Assembly (NCBI RefSeq): GCF_945859685.1
Contig: NC_079148.1
Coordinates: forward strand, 118,950,156-119,014,155
Source: Eupeodes corollae
Lineage: Eukaryota > Arthropoda > Insecta > Diptera > Syrphidae
DNA: 64,000 bases
Reading direction: 5' to 3'
Positions 12,168 through 22,935 of this stretch are shown here, piece by piece. The notes beneath the pieces were generated by a model. That model did not search any database. It had not been told where the DNA came from and saw nothing but the letters and a program-made list of their open reading frames with translations. Made by a program: the position numbers and the translations under genes. Positions within the stretch are counted from its first letter, which is position 1. Every line of letters starts with the position of its first letter.

Positions 12168-13190
12168 GTCTTAGGTTAGGTTAGGTTAACGTTGGCTGCG
12201 GATAAGAATCCACTCAATTAAGCCAAAAGAAAGACCCATTGTGATACCACATGAATCTAGAGAATTACTTCTTACTAGTCGAACCATTTTGAGCTTTTGC
12301 TAGTTCACTGGGATTATCAAAAGAGTAGTCTTCCAGATGGAGTTTGCGTCTGAGTGAAAGAGCGGGGCAAGTGCAGAGAAGGTGACAGATTGTTTCCTCT
12401 TCTTCCTTGTCCATACAGCTCCTGCAGCAGTCATTTGAGGCTACACCTATAAGTGTCTGCCTATAAGACAGTGTCCCGTAAGGACACCTATTAGGGAGCA
12501 TGAAGTATGCTTTGAGATAACAAGTCCTAACTCCTCCCTTTCAGGTGAAATAGGCATGATGGTTCCATTTTTAGCGAGTTCATCGGCTCTAAAATTTCCA
12601 GTGATGTCTCTGTGGCCCGGCACCCAACATAGGTGAATGTTAATTTGCTGCGTCATTTCCATAAGAGAGGTTCGACAATCGAGGGCCGTTTAAGATTTGG
12701 TCGAGACACCATCAAGAGATTTAATGGCAGCCTGAATGTCAGAGAAGATATATCGGAAGTTGGTATCACGTTTTCTCTTTGCCAGGAGAGAACCTCTTTG
12801 ATCGTTAAAATTTCAGCTTGAAAGACGATACAATGATTAGGGAGGCGGAATGAGATGCTTAGATTAAGCTTTTTTTTGCACATACCAACTCCCTCATTTG
12901 TCTTGGATCCATCTGTATAAAAATGAATACTTTTGTTATCCAGGAGTTTTTTGTCTTCCCATTCATCTCTGGATGGAATGGATACCTGGAAGTTTTTTTC
13001 CAAATAGGGGTTTGGGAATAGTGTAGTCTATTTACTTTGGTATAGAACCAAAGAGGTTCAAAATGATGGAGTGCCGTACATTGTTGTTGGTCCATTTAAA
13101 TGAGGCGTCGAGTCTTATCGCTGTACTCGCTGTGAGTGTTTGGTTTTCAATGCCCTGCTTATGCAGAGACATTATTTATTTTCACTTTAA
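12168..13190 (-). pseudogene. I-like LINE 3' end with RNase H domain
   Basis: On the minus strand, fragments give an RNase H domain. IHFYTDGSKTNEGVG carries the first catalytic Asp. FQAEILTIKEVL carries the catalytic Glu. After a frame change, INIHLCWVPGHRDITGN then ADELAK is the typical end of the domain. A Cys/His cluster follows (CCRSCMDKEEEETICHLLCT), then CPALSLRRKLHL and WYHNGS. Upstream (towards 13190) broken codons resemble the RT-RNase H linker. RNase H at the C-terminus is characteristic of the I group of LINEs. The same C-terminal motif recurs at 31565 (plus) and at 40.5-41.95 kb (minus). Frameshifts near 12450 and 12655 make it non-functional. Read on the minus strand, the element ends in AACCTAACC repeats at 12171-12187. 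Confidence 0.85.
12171..12187 (-). repeat. AACCT repeats at LINE 3' end
   Basis: Three TTAGG units on the plus strand. They sit exactly where the minus-strand LINE should have its 3' tail. They look like the insect telomere repeat, but their position says LINE tail. Confidence 0.6.
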
Positions 13191-13204
13191 TAAGGAATTA
13201 AATA

Positions 13205-13351
13205 GCAAGGCTTGCATTCGGTAAAATTTCGAACTTGAGATTTTTATCAAACATAATATTACAAAGGTTGAGGAGTCGAAAAAGTGTCCGTCTATCTGTT
13301 TTCGATCTACAGCCCAAACCATTGGCTCCATTGTGTTCAAACTTGGAAATT
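13205..13351 (+). repeat. Second dispersed family ('GAGATTTTAAT' family), copy 1
   Basis: The segment with TTGAGATTTTTATCAAACAT and later GTCCGTCTATCTG, then CAGCCCAAACCATTGG, resembles stretches at 45425-45555 and 59447-59570. The shared parts are CGAGATTTTAATCAAACATG, a GTCGAAAAAAGTGGGTCC-like part and a GTCTGTC-like part. It runs straight into the truncated 5' end of an AACTTCC-family copy. It has no coding capacity that I can see. Confidence 0.55.
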
Positions 13352-14813
13352 AATGTATGAAGTTATTGCAATAGGTCCGATTTTTCAAATTGACAATTGT
13401 GACATATCTCAACGTTTCAAGGTCCCTAGAGTCGAAATAAAAGATTTTTAAAAAGATGTCTGTACGTGAGTGTGTAGGTACGCTCGTACGGTCGCGACGT
13501 TTTTTTCGTCTCAATACCTCAAGAACCAGAAGAGATATCGACTTCAAATACATTTTGTTATACAGATAATAATGCAGAAAGATGCAGAAAGGGCTCTCAA
13601 GAAATTGCGTGGTTTGTTTTTTTTTTACCATAGCAGTTTAAAAAAAAGAGAAACAATGAAGCTAGTGACTTGAATTGAATTTTATATTATATATCGTAAC
13701 TTGATACCAAACAAGTATATTTTTGGAAAAAATCCAATTAATGGATTTTTTTTAAATCGAAAAACCTAAAAAAAATCTGTCACCTAAAAAATTTTACGAA
13801 TAAAAAATGGTTTCATCTACAAAACATTTTTTTGCAACAAAAATTAACGTTTTGAACATCTAGTAAAATTTTGAGTAAAATCGAATAGACAGTTTTTTTT
13901 ATAAAAAATAAAAACTTAAAAAAAGCATTCATCAAAGTTCGTAAAAATTCGTTTTCGACTCAAATATCTTTTTAAAAATTTGAAATTATGGCTTTCAACT
14001 TATTTTATCTGATAAGAAATATTGTTTTCAAAATTCGGAAAAAATTTGATTTGAAAAAAGAATCGAATTGACACTTTTTTACAAAAAACTAAAAACATAA
14101 AAGAATTTAACAAAAATTGGTAAAAATTGATTTTCGATCTAAATATCTTTTAAAAAATTTAAGATTATGGCTTCGAGGTTATTTTATCCAAATTTTGAAA
14201 AAAAAAATCAAATTGACAGTTTCTTACAAAAAATAAGAAACCTAAACAAAAAAATAATAAAGGGTGGTAAAAGTTGATCTTCGACTCAAATATCTTTTTA
14301 AAACTTTGAGATATTGTCTTTAAACTACTTTTATCTTTTAAAAAACATTGTTGTCAATTTGAGGAACAGTTTTTTTTTACAAAAAATTAAAACCTACGAT
14401 TCAAATGGCTTTTTAAAAATTAAAAATATTGGCTTCAAACTTATTTTATCTAACAGAAAATATTGTTTTCAACATTCATAAAAAAAAATAAAATTTAGGA
14501 AAAAAGTACGCAAATTTAGTAAAAATTAATTCCGGTTCTTGATAACTCTCAAATTAATTTTATTCATCCAATTTGTAAAAGTTTAAGAAATGCTATCAAA
14601 ATTGGTAAAAATTTGTTTTCGACTAAATCTATTTAACAAAACTAGATTTTCAAACCAAACTTTATATGAAAAAAATTGTTGTTAATTTTAATTTTTTTAA
14701 GAATAATTCAACTGACAACTTTCTTAACCAAACACGAAAACCTTCAAACTTTAAAGCAAGACAAATCCACAGTCGGGATGGGAAGTTATCAGTGTGTGTC
14801 GCATCCCAACCTC
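13352..14813 (+). repeat. AACTTCC-family element, copy R1
   Basis: It begins with GAAGTTATTGCAATAGGTCC, lacking the first palindrome half seen in copy R2. It then carries the common 5' block (TTTCAAGGTCCCTAGAGTCG), a decayed GTACG-rich tract ending CGCGACG, and CTCAAGAACCAGAAGAGATA. Long T/A-rich, roughly 175-bp units follow, each with a GACAGTTTTTTT and a GACTCAAATATCTTTT motif. The 3' end is the hairpin GGGATG...CATCCC, then AACCTC before a T run. No protein is encoded. Confidence 0.75.
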
Positions 14814-15956
14814 TTTTTTTGTTTTTGAATTTTCTCAGAAACTCATTAACGAATTCCAATAGTTATTTGTACACAAACTCTTATATTCTCTAAATTATAT
14901 TTGATAATAAAAAATGCCAACTCTTTTCTTTGGAATTTTTATAAAAAAATATAATTTTTTTTTCAAAATTTGATATTTTGAAAGCGAGGTTAAGTTCATT
15001 GATGTAAAAGTGCAGCAGTAATGCAAGGTTTGCGTTTACTGCAGTCCATAACTCTGTTCAAAAAATAGTCTGACACTGAAATGCGATCAAGACTGCAGTC
15101 ATTTTATTTCTGTTGCCGCTCTGCAGGAAAATGTCAGAACAAGATTTGTAGATAAAATAAATGAATATTTATTCAATGCTTTGCAAAAACTTAAATGATT
15201 TGTTATTAATAAGTTGAAATATAATATTTTCATTTTATAGAAATGAATTAATGTTCCATTCAAAACATTTATAAAAAGTCCTAATAAAACATTTTTGTTG
15301 GACATTTTGAGAGAATTTTGTCAAGACATTGAAAAACCAAAACCCAGGTAACTCAAAGAAAAAGCTTAATTATTTCCGTCATACTTTTTTTTATAGGCGC
15401 CTACTTAGATGATATTTATGAACTGTGCAACTAGGTGCATTTTTGAACTCAACCCGGTTCAACATTTATTTAAGAAAATCAAACATAAAATATTTTAAAT
15501 TTATTATAAATAACTTCAAACTAAATTTATTTTCAAACAGAAATTAATTGAAAAAATCGCTTTAGTTCAAAAATAATTTAGAAAATTTAAGTTTTTTTTT
15601 TTTGAGAAATGGCATTCAAATTTTTGAAGACAATCTTGTTTTCCAGGTATATTTTTAAATTATACTATTTTTAAACAGACGCTCTGGTACCGGAGCAATT
15701 TGGTGCCATCCAGGCTTACTTACTTACATTATTATAAAAGCAATTTCGTCAAATTTAAATACCAAACACCCTTCTGTTGTCATTTCTGCCTTCTGATAGC
15801 TTAAATCACACCTCCTGTGGTTATAACAAGAAATAAAAATTATTGAAGTCTTTTGTGGTTGATTGTGGTTTTACCTACATATTATACACCACATACGTTA
15901 TGATTGAATTCATGTTTTCCTATATTAGAGGTTAATTGAGTTTTATAAAGCTTGTT
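14814..15956. other. No gene seen; AT-rich
   Basis: Homopolymer-rich AT DNA between two AACTTCC-family copies. A short frame at 15099-15305 (minus) has no recognisable feature. CTTACTTACTTAC near 15717 resembles the reverse of the TAAG-type LINE tails elsewhere, but no LINE body adjoins it. Confidence 0.4.
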
Positions 15957-16100
15957 AACTTCCCATAGGAAGTTATTGTAATGGGTCCGATTTGTCAAAT
16001 TGAAAATTTTGACATTTCTCGACGTTTCAAGGTCCCTAGAGTCGAAATAAAAGATTTTTAGAAAGATGTCTGTGCGTGCGTGTGTACGTACGTTTGTACG

Positions 16101-16156
16101 TCCGTACGTCCGTACGTCCGTACGTCCGTACGTCCGTACGTCCGTACGTCCGTACG
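16101..16156 (+). repeat. (TCCGTACG)7 array
   Basis: Seven perfect 8-bp units, flanked by variant units at 16083-16100 and ending at TTCGCGACG. Other copies of the same element hold only one or a few decayed units here, so the array is expanded in this copy. Confidence 0.9.
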
Positions 16157-16583
16157 TTCGCGACGTTTTTTTCGTTGTCCATAGCTCAAGAACCAGAAGA
16201 GATATCGACTTCAAATAAATTTTGTTATACAGATAATAAGGCAGAAAGATGCAGAAAGGGCTCTCAAGAAAATTGCGTGGGTGGTTTTTTTACTATAGCA
16301 GTTTGAAAAAATGGTGAAAATTTTGGTTAACCCTAAATATCTTACGAACCAAAAACGCTAGAGACTTGAATTAAATTTTATATAATAGATTGTAACGTAA
16401 TACCAAACAGGTATATTTTTTGAAAAAAATCAATATAACGGTTTTTTTTTTAAATCAATAAAACTGAAAAAAAAAATTTGTCACCTCCAAAATTTTACGA
16501 CTGAAATATGATTTTATCTCTAAAACAATTTTGTGCAACGAAGAATAATGTTTTTGACATATGATGAAATTTTGAGAAAAATC

Positions 16584-17960
16584 TAATTGACAGTTTTTTT
16601 ATAAAAAATAAAAATCTAAAAAAAAACATTACTCAAAGTTCGTAAAAATTGAATATCGATTTAAATATCTTTTCAAAAACTTGAAATTAAGGCTTCAATT
16701 TTATTTTATCTTGTAAAAAATATTGTTTTCAACATTCTGAAAAATTTTGAGAAAAATCGAATTGACAGTTTTTTTTACAAAAAATAAAAACCTAAACAAA
16801 AAATTTATAAAAGTTGGTAAAAATTGATTTTCGACTCAAATATCTTTTCAAAACTTTGAGATATTGGCTTTTATTTACTTTTATCTTTCAAAAAATCTTG
16901 TTGTCAACATTCAGTTAAAGTTTTAAAAAAATCGAATTGACAGTTTTTTTACATAAAATAAAAACCTAAAAAAAAAATTTATAAAAGTTGGTTAAAATTG
17001 ATTTTCGACTCAAATATCTTTTCAAAACTTTGAGATATTGGCTTTAATTATCTTTTATCTTTCAAAAAATCTTGTTGTCAACATACAATTAAAGTTTGAA
17101 AAAAATCGAATTGACAGTTTTTTTTACAAAAAATAAAAACCTAAACAAAAAATTTATAAAAGTTGGTAAAAATTGATTTTCGACTCAAATATCTTTTCAA
17201 AACTTTGAGATATTGGCTTTTATTTACTTTTATCTTTCAAAAAATCTTGTTGTCAACATTCAGTTAAAGTTTTAAAAAAATCGAATTGACAGTTTTTTTA
17301 CATAAAATAAAAACCTAAAAAAAAAAATTTGTAAAAGTTCGTAAAAATTGATTTTCGACTCAAATATCTTTTCAAAACTTTGAGATATTGGCTTTAATTA
17401 TCTTTTATCTTTCAAAAAATCTTGTTGTCAACATACAATTAAAGTTTGAAAAAAATCGAATTGACAGTTTTTTTACAAAAAATAAAAACCTAAAAAAAAA
17501 ATGTATAAAAGTTAGTAAAAATTGATTTTCGACTCAAATATCTTTTCAAAACTTTGAGATATTGGCTTTAATTTACTTTTATCTTTCAAAAAATCTTGCT
17601 GTCAACATTCAATTAAAGTTTGAAAAAAATCGAATTGACTTTTTTTTTACAAAAAATAAAAACCTAAAAAAAATTCATGAAAGTTGGTTAAAATTGATTT
17701 TTGACTCAAATATCTCTTTAAAAATTTTAAGTATTGGCTTTAAAGTAATTTTATCTCATAAGAAATATTGTTGGTAAAATTTAAAAAAAATCGAATTGAC
17801 AGTTTTTTTTTTACAAAAAATAAAACTAAAAAAAAAAAAACAATACTAAAGCTTCGTAAAAATTTACTTTCGACTCAAATAGGTTTTCAAAACTTAAAAA
17901 TATTGGCTTGAAATTTATTTTATTTCACAGAAAATATTGTTTTCGATATTCAGTAATTTT
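16584..17960 (+). repeat. 175-bp tandem array within copy R2
   Basis: The marker (T)AATTGAC recurs at 16584, 16759, 16934, 17108, 17283, 17458, 17632 and 17793. Spacings are 175, 175, 174, 175, 175, 174 and 161. Each unit carries the T-run, AAAAATAAAAACCTAAA, GACTCAAATATCTTTTC and TTTATCTTTCAAAAAATCTT. Two unit types alternate between 16759 and 17457, making a duplicated pair of about 350 bp. Confidence 0.9.
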
Positions 17961-18125
17961 TATATAAAAATCCAACAGTCCGTTTTTTCATATAAAAAAT
18001 AAAATCTACAAAAAGAGTATCCAAATTTGGTAAAAATTGATACGAGTACATAAAGACAAACTTTTAATCAAGACAAATCGACAGACGGGATGGGAAGTTA
18101 TCAGTGTGGGTCGCATCCCAGCCTC

Positions 18126-18745
18126 TTTTATATTTACAATTCAATAAAACACGATTTACTATTTCAATAAAGAAGGCGTTGGCTAGCTGCTGCTATATGA
18201 AGCTATCTTGCATGACAATCCAAACACACTCTTTCCACACCTTTTCTATTGTATTATTATTTATTTAAATGGTTTTAATTTAACAAGATATATCAGTACC
18301 TGCTTGTGGGCAAGAATGTTTCATTGTTTACATTTATCATTTCATAATCATCATGGCTTATATTCACAATAGAGATAATAAATTTATCAAGTGCTAATAA
18401 CTTTAGTGGTCAACCAAATAATACGACTTAATTTGTAGTCTCTCAAAACCTGGTTTACCATACAGCTTACATAAAGAAACAAGGTTATCTTTGATAATAA
18501 CGTTAAATCGGTTTTGTGGTTTATCGACAAAAAGGAGCTTGGTTACCCAAAAACAAACTTTTGTTTTCTAGAATCTTTATTGAAACTAAAACGTATTTTC
18601 TTTAACATATATTTTTAAAGTTAAAATATTTAATTTTGGCCTGACATTTTATTTAATTATATGTATCAAATTTGTAAGCTTTTTTTGCAGTGAGGACAAA
18701 TCTCATCTGAAACAATTTATATGGTTCATTGTTTTAAAAGGTGTG
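18126..18745. other. No gene seen; AT-rich
   Basis: Unique-looking AT-rich DNA between the AACTTCC copy R2 and the left end of the Tc1 element. Confidence 0.45.
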
Positions 18746-19676
18746 TACAGTACTGTGCAAACATTTGCAACTAGTGGCCATTTCTCTTTTCGTCTCATTT
18801 TGATAAATATTAATTTGGTTTATTTTAAGGTTGGTAAGTTTATACGTGTAGCTTGATTTGTTAAGTTAGTTTTAGCCGGGACTTTGATCGATAAAACGGG
18901 TTTTTAAGATAAATTCTTTTTAAATAAAAAAAAAAAATAGCGGGAAACAAACAAAAAATCCAGAATTTTGAGTGATTTCAAAAAAGGAGCATCACCAAAG
19001 AAATTTCAAAAAATTATTTCATTCACAAATCAATTATTTATAGAATCATTAAAAGTGGAAAGATGCTATGTTATCATAAAGAAAGAAAGGCCTCGAAGCA
19101 CCACAGCAAAAGTTGATTGGAAAATAACAAATTTCTTCCCAAGAAACCCCTCAGCATCATCCACATAGGCATAATTTGAACTTAAGTTACCCATTGATCC
19201 ATCTACTATTAGACACCGCTCACTGCAGGCCGGAGTACATGGTTTTGAGATAGCAAAAGAGCCTTTAATTGAAAAAATATGTGAAAGCTCGTTTCGCTTT
19301 TTCTAAAACTCATCTTAATTGGAGTCCCCAACAATGGGAAACTGTCTTGTTTTCTGACGAATCAAAGTTCAATATGCACGTATCGGGTAGAAAACAACAT
19401 GTCAGGACAAGGAGGCCAAGAGGTGAGAGGCTACTTCCAAAATGCACTTAAAGGACGGTCAAACATGGAGGTGGATCAATTTTGGTATTGGGCTGCTTCT
19501 TCGGCCAAGGAATCGAGCCAATTCGACAAGTAGAGGGCATTATAAAGACTTTAGACTTTATAGACATTTTTTGTAACATCATGGTGCCATGTGCCCTTTA
19601 GGAAATGTACGTTCCAATACGACAATGATCTCAAACATAATTCGAAGTTGGCCAAAAAGTGCATTACAGAAAAAAA

Positions 19677-21618
19677 GAGGCTGAGATGCGACCCACACTG
19701 ATAACTTCCCATCCCGTCTGTCGATTTGTCTTTCTTAAAAGTTTATCTATATGTACTCGTATCAATTTTTGCCAAATTCGCGTACTATTTTTTGTAGATT
19801 TTATTTATGTTTTTATATAAAAATTACTGAATATCGAAAACAATATTTTCTGTGAAATAAAATAAGTTTGAAGCCAATATTTTTAATTTTTGAAAAGCTA
19901 TTTAAGTCGAAAGTAAATTTTTACCAAGTTTTAGTATCGTTTTTTAGAGTTTTTTTTTTTGTAAAAAAACTGTCATTTCGATATTTTTTTTAAATTTTAC
20001 TGAATATTAACAACAATATTTTTTGAAAGATAAAATTATCTTAAAGCCAATATCTACAATTTTTGAAAAGATATTTGAGTCCAAAATCAATTTTTACCAA
20101 CTTTTATACATTTGTTTTAGGTTTTTATTTTTTGTAAAAAAAACTGTCAATTCGATTTTTTCGAAATTTGTCGTAATGCTGAAAACACTATTCCCTATAA
20201 GTAAAAATTAATTAGAAGCTATTATCTCAAATTTTTGAAAAGATATTTCAGTCGAAAATCATTTTTTACCAACTTTTGTTAATTTTTTTCGGTTTTTAAC
20301 TTTTTGTAAAAAAAAAACTCTAAATTCGATTGTTTTCAAAATTTTACTGAATGTTGACAACAATATTTTTGAAAGATAAAAGTAAATTAAAGCCAATATC
20401 TCAAAGTTTTGAAAAGATATTTGAGTCCAAGATCAATTTTTACCAACTTTTATACATTTTTTTTAAGTTTTATTTTTTGTAAAAAAGCTGTCAATTTGAT
20501 TTTCTTCAAAATTTGTCCTAATGTTGAAAACAATATTCCTTATAAGTAAAAATTAGTTTAAAGCTACTATATCAAATTTTTGAAAAACTATTTGAGTCGA
20601 AAATCATTTTTTACTAACTTTTGTTATTTTTTTCTCTGTTTTTAATTTTTTGTAAAAAAAACTGTCAATTCGATTTTTTTCAAAATTTTCCTGAATGTTG
20701 ACAACACCATTTTTTGAAAGATAAAAGTAAATTGAAGCCAATATCTCAAAGTTTTGAAAAGATATTTGAGTCGAAAGCCAATTTTTACCAACTTTTATTA
20801 ATTTTTTTTTTTTAGGTTTTTATTTTTTGTTTTAAAACTGTCAATTCGATTTTTTTCAACATTTTTCAGAATGTTGAAAACAATATTTCTTATAAGATAA
20901 AATAATTTTGATGCCTGAATTTCAATTTTTTGAAAAGATATTTGAATCGATATTCAATTTTTACCAACTTTGAGTAATGTTTTTTTAGATTTTTATTTTT
21001 TTATAAAAAAAACTGTCAATTGGATTTTTCTTAAAATTTTATCAGAAGTCAAAAACATTATTCTTCGTTCCACAAAATTGTTTTGGAGATGAAATCATAT
21101 TTTATTCGTAAAATTTTGGAGGTGACACATTTTTTTTTTCAGTTTTTTGATTTATAAAAAAACCGTCAAATGGATTTTTTTTTTATAAAAAAAAATACTT
21201 CTTTGATATCACGTTACAATATATTATATAAAATTTAATTCAAGTCTCTAGCGTTTTTGGTTCGTAAGATATTTAGGGTTAACCAAAATTTTTCAAACTG
21301 CTATGGTAAAAAAACCATCAACGCAATTTTCTTGAGAGCCCTTTCTGCATCTTTCTGCCTTATTATCTGTTTAACAAAATTTATTTGAAATCGATATCTC
21401 TTCTGGTTCTTGAGCTATGGACGACGAAAAAAACGTCTCGTTCGTACATACACACGCACGCACAGACATCTTTCTAAAAATCTTTTATTTCGACTGTAGT
21501 GACCTTCAAACGTCGAGAAATCTTTTATTTCGACTCTAGGGATCTTGAAACGTCGAGAAATGTCAAAATTTTTAATTTGACAAATCGGACCCATTACAAT
21601 AACTTCCTCTGGGAAGTT
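19677..21618 (-). mobile_element. AACTTCC-family element, copy R3, inserted in Tc1
   Basis: In its own orientation it starts with the palindrome AACTTCCCAGAGGAAGTT (21618 to 21601) and ends CAGCCTC at 19677, next to a T run. The Tc1 reading resumes almost exactly at its edges, so these are true insertion ends: 1,942 bp. Inside are seven to eight roughly 175-bp units, seen from recurring AAACTGTCAATTCGA motifs. Near the 5' end, 21482-21561, a block of about 40 bp with CTTTTATTTCGACT and CGTCGAGAAAT is repeated twice. No target duplication longer than a single T is evident. Confidence 0.8.
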
Positions 21619-21724
21619 AATATTAAGGTTTTACTATGGTCAGCCCATTCCCCAGACCTAGACCCAATAGAGAACTTTTGGGAAATTGTGAAGAGAATAA
21701 TTGGGAACAACATTTTTAAGTACA

Positions 21725-22935
21725 GTGAATCCGTCCGTATCCGAGGCTTGTTGGTGCTTCGAAACTTAAGGTATTTGCCAGGAAGTCACCCCGACGGCAC
21801 AGCCCCCAACCTGGAGGGCCAGATCCTTAGTATAACTCCAAGGAAGGGGAGCCGGATGAACCGCTCCTTATAGGCCTGGGCTCCGAATATGTCGAAGAAG
21901 CCCTATAAGGTGTTCACTAAGTAGTTCGACCTTACTGGAACTGTAGACGCCACCGTTGATTCTATCTCGAGAATTCGTCCGCTGCCGCCTGGATAAGGAG
22001 AGGTGCCTTAGTGGAAACACCTCTCCCCCCCTCTCTCGCTTGCTGTTTTAGGTTTTAGACAAGGTGATGCACTGTCATGCGACTTCTTCAACATCGTTCT
22101 GGAAAGAATTGTGTAAAACTCAACCGTCAACACTAGAGGCCAATCTTCCAAAAATCCATCCAATTACTCGGATACGCAGATGATATTTACATAATTGGAA
22201 GATCAAAGCGTGATTTCAGTGGAGCGTTTTTGAGCATTGCGACGGAAGCGAAGAAGATGGGTTTAGTGGTAAATGAGGGCAAGATTAAGTATATGCTGTC
22301 ATCAAAAAAGGACACTGAACGACGATGTCTTGGACAAAACGTCACCATGGACAGCTATAACTTTGAGGTAGTTGAGGACTTTGTCTACCTAGCTAGTTCT
22401 TTAAATTCAGACAACGACACCGGCTCTGAAATCAAACGAAGAATAACTTTTGCACCATCGCTGCTTCTTTGGACTTAGAAGGCAATTTAGTAGTAAAGTC
22501 CTCTCTCGACCATCTTAAATCACCATCTATAAGACACTCATCATCCCGGTTTTCATTTATGGAGCTGAGGCCTGGTCCCTGTCAAAGAAAGATAAGAGCA
22601 TCTTAGGATGCTTTGAAAGAAAAATTCTTCGGGTGATTTTCGGTCCCGTACGCATATATTGAGAATGGAGGAGAAGATATAATGACGAACTGTACTGGCT
22701 ATACAGCGACACTGACCTAGTTAGCAGAATTAAAGTCCAACGGCTTAGATGGCTAGGTCATGTAGAGCGGATGAACATCAACGCTCCAGCCCGGAAGGTC
22801 TTCGAATCCAATCCCGAGGGACGGCGCAGTAGAGGAAGACCGCGACTCAGGTGGCGCACGCTTTCTGGAGACGCTTGTTGGTTGAGGCCCAGGTCCGCCC
22901 CGGACTGTAACACCACCTTAAGTAAGTAAGTAAGT
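21725..22935 (+). mobile_element. RTE-like LINE, internally deleted, with target duplication
   Basis: The insertion is flanked by the 13-bp direct repeat ATTTTTAAGTACA (21712-21724 and 22936-22948). The first 320 bp (GTGAATCCGTCCGTATCCG onward, GC-richer, non-coding) would be the element's 5' region. It jumps at about 22050 straight into the RT palm: GFRQGDALSCDFFNIVLERI, then LLGYADDIYIIGRSKRD with an intact YADD box. NEGKIKYMLSSKKDTE, NVTMDSYNFEVVEDFVYL, IKRRITF and RLRWLGHVERM follow, and it ends QVRPGL...HLK with a TAAG-repeat tail. About 2-3 kb of 5' coding sequence is deleted. A frameshift near 22470 and stops show that it is dead. RTE-like is my best clade call, from the motif style and simple-repeat tail. 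Confidence 0.8.

Larger units (their letters stand above)
15957..18125 (+). mobile_element. AACTTCC-family element, copy R2 (longest, both ends)
   Basis: The 5' end is a palindrome, AACTTCCCATAGGAAGTT. Next come TTTCAAGGTCCCTAGAGTCG, a TCCGTACG microsatellite and CTCAAGAACCAGAAGAGATA. Then comes an array of about 175-bp T/A-rich units, and a 3' end with the stem GGGATG / CATCCC around GGAAGTTATCAGTGTGGGTCG, finishing CAGCCTC before a T run. The inverted copies of TAACTTCCCAT near both ends act as subterminal inverted repeats. No transposase or helicase is encoded, so it would be non-autonomous. Short subterminal inverted repeats, an internal microsatellite or tandem array and a 3' hairpin resemble Helentron-derived elements (HINE/DINE-1 type). 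That class is an inference, not proven. Confidence 0.7.

Noticed and set aside
12171..12187. Telomere repeat (TTAGG)n
   Set aside because: Only three units, internal, and exactly at the 3' end of a minus-strand LINE; read as a LINE tail.
16076..16306. Open frame rich in VRPYVRTS repeats (and its minus-strand partner)
   Set aside because: It is a translation of the TCCGTACG microsatellite in a dispersed non-coding repeat.
13352..18125. CRISPR-like array because of regular 175-bp spacing
   Set aside because: Whole units are repeated rather than short repeats with unique spacers, and the setting is eukaryotic.
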